From positions 167,001 through 231,000 of the forward strand of contig JADJEA010000001.1 in assembly GCA_016702415.1 (NCBI GenBank): a DNA stretch of 64,000 nucleotides, read 5' to 3'. The notes beneath the pieces were generated by a model, which saw only the letters and a list, made by a program, of their open reading frames with translations, had not been told where the DNA came from and searched no databases. The position numbers and the translations under genes were made by a program. Shown here in pieces: positions 56,890 through 64,000 of this stretch. Each line of letters starts with the position of its first letter. Position 1 is the first letter of the stretch. Source of the stretch: Nostocoides sp. GTDB lineage: Bacteria > Actinomycetota > Actinomycetes > Actinomycetales > Dermatophilaceae.

Positions 56890-58180
56890 GAAGGGCCTCC
56901 TCGGGTTCGTGGGCGGATTCGATAGTGGATGCGGTGGCGCGCGAGGCACCGGACGGGACGGAAGGGACGGGGGCGGAGGGTGCGGGGGCGGCGGTGAGCC
57001 GGTCGGCATACGCTGCAAGGAGATCGGCGATGGCCGCGGGGGCGATGTCGCGGGCGGTGACGGTCGCCTGCTGGGTGGCGCCGCACTGATAGAGGGAGAT
57101 GTGGAGGTCGTACTTCACGTCTCGATAGCCCTCGTCCGCGACGACGTGGGCGGCGATGCCGGGGTGGACGCGCCGGGCGATGAGGCTCTCGCGCTTGTAG
57201 TCGAAGACCACTGAGACACCCGCCGCGCGGGAGCGCGGATCGAGCGGCGCGGGCGCCGGCACCGGACCGGCCGAGGCGATGGCCAGGCGGCGAGCGAGGT
57301 CGTCGTAGTCCGTGCTCCCGTCGGCCGGCAGCGCCAGCGGCTGCAGCCGGACGAAGTTCCCGATCGTCCGCAGGTCGCGGATCGACCGGCCGGCCAGGGC
57401 GGTGGAGACGACCACCTCCTCGACCCCGAGCCACCCGGCAAAGACGGGGACGAAGGCGGCCAACGAGTCGGCGAAGGTGCGTATGCCGCGCCCCTGGATC
57501 GTCCGCTCGGTCACCGACGGCGCCGCTGCCGGGTCCCGGCGCGCCGCCAGCGCGGCGAGGAAGCGCCCCGACGACCCCGGGTCCGCAGCCCACGGGTCGA
57601 GCGTGGCGGCCTGTGCCGGGACCTTTGTTGCCGAGACCTGTGTTGCCGGGAGCTGTGTTGCCGGGACCAGGCCGGTCGGTCCCCGGCCTTTCTGGTCGGC
57701 GGTGGCGCTAGCGGGGCCAGTCAGGACCGTGACGTCGCCGGTGAGATAGGCGTCGAGGATCGCGCGGAGAAGGAGATTGAGGCTCATCCCGTCGGCGATG
57801 GCGTGGTGGAGGTTGACGAAGAGATGCACCGGGTGCGGCGGGTCGAGCTCCACGACGGCGGCGCGGACCAGGGTGGGGTCGAGGACCTCGATCCGGCGGG
57901 AGGCGGCCACGGCATACAACTCACCGGGATGGGCCCGCAGCCGCTCCACCCGGGCAGGCACCGCGGCCCGAGTCCGCTCCACGACGCGCCCGCGACGGGT
58001 GTATGCCGCGCGCAAGGCCGGGCTGGCCCCGATGACCGCCTCGGCCGCGGTCACCAGGCGGGGGATGTCCACCGCTTCGTCGAAGCGCAGGAAGACCGGG
58101 ATGTTGTAGGCCCCCGGCTCGTCGCCGGCCAGGCACGCGACGACGATGTCGCGTTCCGGGCCGGCGAGCTCAGGCGACAT
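56876..58180 (-). CDS. stand-alone condensation-domain protein
   Basis: 434 aa, ATG 58180 (GTG 58183 possible). Active-site motif FVNLHHAIADGMSLNLLL is a canonical HHxxxDG. The latch-side segment STALAGRSIRDLRTIGNFVRLQPL and the C-terminal VSVVFDYKRES follow. An ATQLPATQVSATKVPAQ repeat occupies a loop. It would join an acyl or aminoacyl chain to an amine on a carrier. Confidence 0.88.
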   Translation of the reverse strand: MSPELAGPERDIVVACLAGDEPGAYNIPVFLRFDEAVDIPRLVTAAEAVIGASPALRAAYTRRGRVVERTRAAVPARVERLRAHPGELYAVAASRRIEVLDPTLVRAAVVELDPPHPVHLFVNLHHAIADGMSLNLLLRAILDAYLTGDVTVLTGPASATADQKGRGPTGLVPATQLPATQVSATKVPAQAATLDPWAADPGSSGRFLAALAARRDPAAAPSVTERTIQGRGIRTFADSLAAFVPVFAGWLGVEEVVVSTALAGRSIRDLRTIGNFVRLQPLALPADGSTDYDDLARRLAIASAGPVPAPAPLDPRSRAAGVSVVFDYKRESLIARRVHPGIAAHVVADEGYRDVKYDLHISLYQCGATQQATVTARDIAPAAIADLLAAYADRLTAAPAPSAPVPSVPSGASRATASTIESAHEPEEALRACC

Positions 58181-59771
58181 CACGCAGGACCCTCTCGAGG
58201 GGCTGGGAGAGCAGCGCGGTCATGTCGAGGGGGATGCCGGCCTGGTCGAGCTGCCAGATTGCGTCCATCGCGGCGAGCGAATCACCGCCGAGGTCGAGGA
58301 AGGTCGCCTCGGCCGGGGTGTCCTCGGGGACGAGGCGGGCAAAGACCTCGCGGGCGCGCTCCTGGCGCGGGTTGCTCGCGCCGGCCCGTCGCACCAGCTC
58401 CGCGACATCGGTTTTTCCGTTGTGGGTCAACGGGATCGCGCCGACCGGGGTGACCATTGGGACCATATAGTGCGGGAGGGTCGCACGCAGGTGGGCGCGC
58501 AGGCCGGCCACGCTGGTGCAGCCGGTGACGAAGAGCCGCAGCTTCCCCTGGTCGGCGACGGCGAAGGCCCGAGAGAGGCGCTCCCCGGAGGGACCGCCCC
58601 CGAATGCCAGCGCCGCCTCCTCGATCTCGAAGAGGTCGATCCGGAATCCGGAGACCTTGACCTGGCGGTCGGCGCGTCCGACGAAGGTGCAGACTCCGTC
58701 CGCGTCCATCTCGACGATGTCTCCGCTGCGGTAGTGCGGCTCCCCGTGGAGGGAGATCATCGCCTTCGCGGTCGCCTCCGGCTGGTCGCGGTAGCCCCGC
58801 ATAAGGCCGGTGCCGCCGATCACGAGTTCCCCCTGGCCGCTGGCGTGGGCCACGCCCGCGGCGTCGACGACGTGGACACAGGTGCCAAGAAGACCCGCGC
58901 CAATGGGCACATCGGCGCCTTCCGGGAGCTGCGTGACCTCGTGCATCGTCGCGAAGACCGTTGTCTCCGTTGGTCCGTAGGCGTGGACCACTCTGGTCCG
59001 GCCGAGGGCTGCGCGCACATGCCGAGGAGATACGCGTTCGCCGCCGAACAGGACGATGCGCACGCGCTCGAGTGCCTCCGGGCTGCGGTCGACCAGGAGG
59101 TTGAAGACCTGGGTCGTGACGAAGAAGACGTCGATTCCCGTCAAGGTGTCCGTGACAAGACTCCGGTCGAGGACGTCGTCGAGCTCGAGCACGGCGATCG
59201 TCTTGGCGTTGAGGAGGCTGCCGATGATCTCGTAGATGCACGCGTCGAACTGGAGCGCCGCGAGGTGCGCGACGACCTGTCCCGGATAGACCCCAGGCAG
59301 GTCGGCGAGATAGTGCAGGCCCCGGTCGACAATTTCGACGGCCTTGGGGTCCCCAGTGGAGCCGGAGGTGAAGATGACATAGGCGAGGTCGTCGTCGGCC
59401 CGCACGGGGAGGGGCACCTCGGGGGCGTCCGCGGCATACTCCAGCGCGGCGGCGAGGCCGGCGACGACCACCGCCGGCCGGGTGCGGGCCCGGATGGCGG
59501 CCACGCGGGCCGCGGGATACGCGGGTGGGACCACGCAGAATGCCGCCCCCGCCCGCAGGGTCGCAATCATCAGGAGGATGGCCTCGACGTGATCGTCGGT
59601 GTCGATCTCGACGATCTCGTTCCGGCCCGCGCCCTGGGAGACCAGACCGTGGGCGAGACCGATGGTGACCGTGTCGAGCTCGGCGGCGGTCCACGACCGG
59701 TCCCCGTGGCGCAACGCGACCCGCGTCGGGTCGGTGGTCAGGGCGGCATCGATGCGGGCGGTCAGGCTCAT
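58170..59771 (-). CDS. NRPS adenylation-carrier (A-PCP) protein
   Basis: 533 aa, ATG 59771. A3 AYVIFTSGSTGDPKAVEIVD, A4 LQFDACIYEIIGS (Asp for amino-group binding), A5 HAYGPTETTVFATM, A7/A8 YRSGDIVEMDADGVCTFVGRAD, A10 HNGKTDVAELV. The PCP at ~460-530 reads ATFLDLGGDSLAAMDAIW. The second amino-acid activating enzyme of the cluster. Overlaps both neighbours by a few bases. Confidence 0.94.
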   Translation of the reverse strand: MSLTARIDAALTTDPTRVALRHGDRSWTAAELDTVTIGLAHGLVSQGAGRNEIVEIDTDDHVEAILLMIATLRAGAAFCVVPPAYPAARVAAIRARTRPAVVVAGLAAALEYAADAPEVPLPVRADDDLAYVIFTSGSTGDPKAVEIVDRGLHYLADLPGVYPGQVVAHLAALQFDACIYEIIGSLLNAKTIAVLELDDVLDRSLVTDTLTGIDVFFVTTQVFNLLVDRSPEALERVRIVLFGGERVSPRHVRAALGRTRVVHAYGPTETTVFATMHEVTQLPEGADVPIGAGLLGTCVHVVDAAGVAHASGQGELVIGGTGLMRGYRDQPEATAKAMISLHGEPHYRSGDIVEMDADGVCTFVGRADRQVKVSGFRIDLFEIEEAALAFGGGPSGERLSRAFAVADQGKLRLFVTGCTSVAGLRAHLRATLPHYMVPMVTPVGAIPLTHNGKTDVAELVRRAGASNPRQERAREVFARLVPEDTPAEATFLDLGGDSLAAMDAIWQLDQAGIPLDMTALLSQPLERVLRDVA

Positions 59772-60897
59772 GCGATCTCCTGGGTGCTCAAGCGGAGGAC
59801 GACGTCGAGGACGGATTCGGCGACGGCGTCGGGCAGCAGGGTGCGGTCGAACTCGGCCTCGAGGACGAGTTCGGTCCCGACGACCGCGACGCGGACATAG
59901 AGGGGGAACTTCGGGAAGCTGTCGACCGGGACGAACCTCCCGCGGCGGTAGCCGAACTGCTCGTAAGAAAAGACGGCCGCCGGCACATCGGCGAGGGGGT
60001 CGTCGGCGTCGAGGACGGGATCGGCGCTGGACTCCATCAGGACCTGCGCGGCCGCCCGCGGGTCGTCGGTCGCCGGGGCGTGGTGGTGGCGCAGGAAGGG
60101 GAAGTTGCCCACGGCGTCGGCCAGCCGAGGGCCCACCGCCAGTTGCCGACCGACGCATAGTCGGTGCCGGGCAGATGGCGGCGCAGGGCGACCTCGAAGG
60201 CGGCTTGGGCGGCGATTCGCGGCAGGACCCGGCCGGAGCGAGCACGAGCCATGATGTCGGCGGCACGCGCGGTGCGGCGGAGGCGGCCGAGGCGGGCGTC
60301 GGCGGTGCGGGGCGTCCCGACGGGGGGCGTGGGCCTCGGGAGGCTCCACGCTCCGCCCCGGACATGCGGATGGGTCGCCTCGCGCTGCGCGACCAGGTCG
60401 TATGCCGCGAACGCCGCCTCCGCGGTCATCGGCGCCACCGCCTCCCCGAGCAGGTGCTTCTCGAACGCCGCGATGCCGACGCCGTCGATGGCGATGTGGT
60501 GGAACTCCAGCGCCAGGTGGGTGATCCCCGCGTTCTCGACGACCCGGGCGGTCAGCGGTGCGCCGGCGAGGTCGGGCTGGTGGCGCGGATCGGCGCAGTC
60601 GGCGTCGAGGTCGGCGACGACACCGCCGTCGGCGACCTCGATGTCCTCGGCGAGATGCGGATCGTACGTCTGGGTGAACTCGTCGGCGACGGGGTCGTAG
60701 GCGACGCGCGCGGACAACGTCGGGCAGGCCGCCACCGCCGCCCGCAGCCGGCCGGCAATCTCGGCATGGGTCGCGGTCGCCTCCGGCCAGGCGAGGACGA
60801 AGGGCAGCCGGTAACACGGCACGCCCTGAGCGACGTAGATCCGCTGCTGGACGGGGGTCAGCGCCGCCGACACCGAGGCGGGGAGGATCGCCGTCAT
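59768..60897 (-). pseudogene. stand-alone condensation-domain protein, frameshifted near 60122
   Basis: ATG 60897. The first frame holds LTPVQQRIYVAQGVPCYRLPF and ALEFHHIAIDGVGIAAFEKHL (HHxxxDG). At VGNWRWALG one base seems lost; the other frame continues LADAVGNFPFLRHHHAPATDD, FSYEQFGYRRGRFVPVDSFPK to TGA 59768. Repaired length ~375 aa, shorter than standard C domains (~430). Confidence 0.82.
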
Positions 60898-63459
60898 ACC
60901 GCCACCGCCGCGGCGCTGCGGGCGAGGTCGATGAGCTGCTGCGCCTCGGCCGCCGTGTAGAGATCGTCGGCGATCGTCACCTCAAGCGTCCGCGAGCCGT
61001 TGGCCACCACAAGCGTGAAGAGGAGGGCGAACTTCGTGCGGGCGGGGAAGTCGATCCGCCGCACCAGGCTGGGCGGCAGCACGGCGTCCTCACGGACCAC
61101 GTGGAAAACGATCGGCATCGCCTGGCCCGGGTCGACGGCGAGGTCGGCGAGGGTGGCGGCCTGCCCGGCGAGAAGGCGGCGCGCGCTCGCCCGCACGACC
61201 GCCGGGTCGTCGATGTCGTAGTGCGCCGGGAGCATCCGCGCGAGGTTGCCGACGAGGCGGTCGGTGCCGGGCACGGTCCGCCCGTGATGGACCGAGCCGA
61301 TGACGCCCGCCCGCTCGCCGGTGAACGCCGCGACGATCCGGGTGATTGCGTCGAGTTCGGCGGCCAGATCGACATCGGCCCCGGTGCCCCAGTCGATCCG
61401 GCACTGGCGGTAGCCCCCGCCCGGGAGACCCCCGCGGCCGGTGGGGGTGCCCACGGGCGGGGCGGATCGCCATACGTCCCGGGCGCGCGCGCGGGCGGCC
61501 TCCAGGCGCGGCGCCACCACTGCCCAGGGGGTGCTCGGGCGGGGGGCGGCGCGGGTGAGTTCGGCATCGAGGTCGGCCAGCAGGTGGGCCAGCCCGACAT
61601 GGTCGAGGAGGAGGTGATGGATGTTGAGATAGACCACGAGGTCGCCTCCGACCTGCGCGACGGCGATGTCGGCGACATGGGCGGGCGCGCGGAGGGTGAG
61701 CCGGCGCGGATCGCGGATCTGGTCGTATGCCGAGCCGCTCACCTCCCGCACCGGGGTCCCGCTCGCCCGGGGCCGCAGGACGACCCCGTCACGCGAGAAC
61801 CCAAGCCCCGCCGAGAAAGCCTCGTGCCGGCTGACGACCCGCGCCAGGGCGGTCGCGAGCGCGGTCCGGGTCAGCCCGAGCGCCGGGTCGACGACGAACG
61901 CGTACTCCACGCCGTAGGGGTCGTCGGCCGCATGCCGAAAGGCATCGATGAAGATGTCGTTGAGGTGCGGCAGGACGACCGCCGCGTCCGGGTCGTATGC
62001 CGTTCCTCCCCCCGCGATTCCGCCCGTTCCGCCCCAGGCGCCTTCCCCCGAGAGCCCCGCCGCTCCGGCGGTCTCGGTCCCGGGGCCGCCCCTGGCGGAG
62101 ATGGCGCCGCTCCCGGCGACGGCCTGGACCTCGCCGGCGGTTTCCCAGCCGTAGAACGCCTCGACGCCGACGCGCACGCCGAAGCGTTCGCCGAGACCGT
62201 CGAGGATGGCGAGGACGTCGAGGGAGGAAATGCCCAGGTCGCGCAGGTGGTCGTGCGCCGGGGCGGCGAGGATGCGGCTGAGCGGGTCGGTGTCGGCCGC
62301 GGGCCCGAGCCTGTGGCTCCTGACTCGGTGCTCCCGACTCGGTGCTCCCCGACTCGGCAGCGGGGCTCGCGGTCCCGAGGCACTCGGCGACCACGTGGTC
62401 GAGGGCGGCGGCATACCGATCGAGGAGGGTGGCGACGCCGGTGGCGGCATACGCCTCGAGGACGATCGTGTCCGCGTCGGTCTGGATCTGGATGTGGCGG
62501 GGGTACTTCACGACGTACTCCCCCAGCCGCACATCCGCGATCACCCGGAAGCGTCCGGCGGACGGCGGCTGTGCGTGCGAGACGAGCAGCTGGCCGGCGG
62601 TGGCGGGGGCGGGCGGCCGAGCGCCGGCCCACGTCGCGACAACGTCCTCGAACGCGGCGCGGACGAACTCCCGGCCCGTCCCGGTCGCCGTGGCCGCGAC
62701 ACTGAGATAGGCGGTGGCGTTGCCGGCCCGGCTGGGAATGGCGGCCGTCAACCGGGTGCTGACGACGGCACCCAGGGTGCTCTCCCCGAGCCGCTCCCCG
62801 GCGGCCCAGAAGAGCGCGAATGGGCTGGCGCCCGCGGCCCGCGCCGCCGACGTCACCGCCTCCACCTGCTGCGGGCTCAGGACCCGCCGGACGTGAGTTC
62901 CGGCCACCGGTCGCCCCTTCGGCACCAGGAGGTCGGATGCCGAGCCCTCCCCCCCGCGCACCGCACCCGGGCGCGGTTCCTCCACCCCCCCAGTGGAGAC
63001 CGCAGTCCACGGCCACTCGGCAGCGCCCGTCACCGGCTCCCCCGCAAGCGCACGGTCGAGGTCGCCGAGGAAGGCGTCCAGGGAGTCGGCGTCCAGGACG
63101 AGGTGATGACCGAGCAAGTGCAACTGCGCCGCGGCCTCGTCGAGGTGATAGCGCAGGAGGCGGCCCCCGCGGGCGGCGAGGATGGTCGACTCCGCGAGGG
63201 GGGAGGACGCGGCATACGCCCGAATCCCTTCGGGGCCGGGCGCCGGTTCCGGGTCGGCCACGACGACGAAATCCCCGTCGGCGCGCTCGATCCGGGCCCG
63301 CAGGGAGGGCCAGGCCGCCAGCGTGGCGGCGAGTGCGGACTCGGCCCGCGCGAGCGCGCCGACGGGAAGGGCGACGACGACATGGATCCCGAAATCGGCT
63401 CCGCGCATCTCGGCCCGCACCAACTCCTGGTCGGGCTGCTCGAGGCGGAATCGCACCAT
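60894..63459 (-). pseudogene. NRPS C-PCP-C protein, frameshifted at ~62290-62345
   Basis: ATG 63459 follows AAGGAG. First condensation-like domain (~1-380) has LHLLGHHLVLDADSLDAFL (HHxxxDA). After the lesion within a GACTCGGTGCTCC triplicate repeat, the other frame gives a carrier (LRDLGISSLDVLAILDGL, Ser site) and a second condensation-like domain with YLNIHHLLLDHVGLAHLL (HHxxxDH). Both deviate from HHxxxDG at the last position. Repaired length ~855 aa. First gene of the leftward operon. Confidence 0.82.
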
Positions 63460-63637
63460 GGGCTCCTTGTCGCGTCCGGCACCGGCGGGGGCACGGTGCC
63501 GTTGTCGGAGGGGGAGATCCGTGGTCGCGATGGCATCGGGCGAGCGTCCACATGGTGATACGGACCGGCGGGGTCGGCATACCCATGACAGAAACGAAGG
63601 CGCCCGTCGGTGCCGGTCGAGGTGAAGGAGACCACGG

Positions 63638-64000
63638 ATGACCGCGTTCCCCGCGACGCCTTACGTCCTCATCCACACCGAGGCGGGAACCTGGGAGGCC
63701 ACGGGAACCCTTCACCGCACCCGCGAGCTGGCCGCCGTGCCCGCGCCGGGACCATGGCCGGTCGTCAGCGCCGTCCCCTACTCCCAGATCCGCGAACGGG
63801 GGTATGTCGTGCACGACGGCGGCGAGGAGATCCTCACCCTCGTGCCCGACGCGGTCCGTCCCATCGACGTCGCCGACCTGCGCCTCCCGGACGGGGCCCC
63901 CTCGCCGCTCGCCCTCTCCGATCTCGAGTTGAGCGTGAGCGACCAGGAGTATGCCGCGACCGTCGCCGCCGTCATCCGGGAGGAGATCTGCCGTGGTGAG
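63638..64000 (+). CDS. PhzE/TrpE-like chorismate-utilising enzyme, N-terminal part
   Basis: Cut by the right edge; 121 codons visible. ATG 63638 follows GAAGGAGA. YVLIHTEAGTWEATGTLHRT, VVSAVPYSQIRERGYVVHDGG, then LSDLELSVSDQEYAATVAAVIREEICRGE resemble the N-terminal region of 2-amino-2-deoxyisochorismate/anthranilate synthases of the PhzE type. It would make ADIC or anthranilate from chorismate as a building block. It is divergent from the leftward operon across 178 bp, which must hold both promoters. Confidence 0.75.
   Translation, partial: MTAFPATPYVLIHTEAGTWEATGTLHRTRELAAVPAPGPWPVVSAVPYSQIRERGYVVHDGGEEILTLVPDAVRPIDVADLRLPDGAPSPLALSDLELSVSDQEYAATVAAVIREEICRGE

Noticed and set aside
1..64000. 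The octamer as a chromosome-polarity (KOPS/AIMS) signal
   Set aside because: 58 versus 53 orientations with no consistent bias along the window.

Overview
The window is about 70% G+C, with GTG and TTG starts and strong GC3 bias. It carries gyrB-gyrA-DUF3566-tRNA-Ile-DLW39-tRNA-Ala, a DUF222/HNH endonuclease and several actinobacterial DUF families. This points to a high-GC actinomycete, probably Micrococcales (Intrasporangiaceae-like); the family assignment is inference. The left ~22 kb is an ordinary accessory/housekeeping mosaic. It holds an S8 peptidase divergent from a TPR-CHAT protease with a LuxR regulator, a lipase-like hydrolase, a B3/4 protein, a cold-shock protein, a methyltransferase, a VapBC pair, DinB, an MFS exporter, an ECF sigma factor with its YCII partner, and small enzymes. 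The 21.5-27.4 kb part is the gyrase locus, but the gene upstream of gyrB is not recF: an accessory block begins there.

From about 28 kb to the right edge lies a large biosynthetic gene cluster (BGC). Its left border has a TrmB-like/LuxR regulator preceded by a 47-residue secreted two-cysteine peptide. A rightward arm (29.97-38.9 kb) encodes an acyl carrier protein (ACP), an acyl-CoA-dehydrogenase-like protein with a (GGSAT)n tail, a phosphopantetheinyl transferase, an ECF sigma factor in one frame with an ACP, and a complete multisubunit acetyl-CoA carboxylase (accDA, accB, accC). A leftward arm, apparently one long operon from 63459 to 39293 with stop/start overlaps and a strong terminator at 39167-39207, encodes condensation and adenylation proteins, discrete ACPs, a discrete acyltransferase, two AT-less polyketide synthases, a KS-like protein lacking catalytic residues, a type II thioesterase, a DUF2505 protein and an ABC exporter. 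A divergent PhzE/TrpE-like chorismate enzyme starts at the right edge, so an anthranilate-type building block is plausible. The likely scheme: the carboxylase supplies malonyl-CoA (or is a resistant target copy), the PPTase arms the carriers, the lone AT loads the AT-less PKSs, the A and C proteins add amino acids, the thioesterase edits and the ABC system exports.

Two genome-scale signals stand out. (1) The octamer GTATGCCG/CGGCATAC (heptamer core GTATGCC/GGCATAC) occurs about 111 times by hand count, in both orientations, inside and between genes. (2) Many recognisable genes are interrupted by single-base indels, mostly in G/C runs, dense in the BGC and absent from the gyrase locus. This suggests either assembly error or decay. 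Genes broken this way are typed pseudogene here but may be intact in the organism. No CRISPR, rRNA, IS element or oriC was seen.
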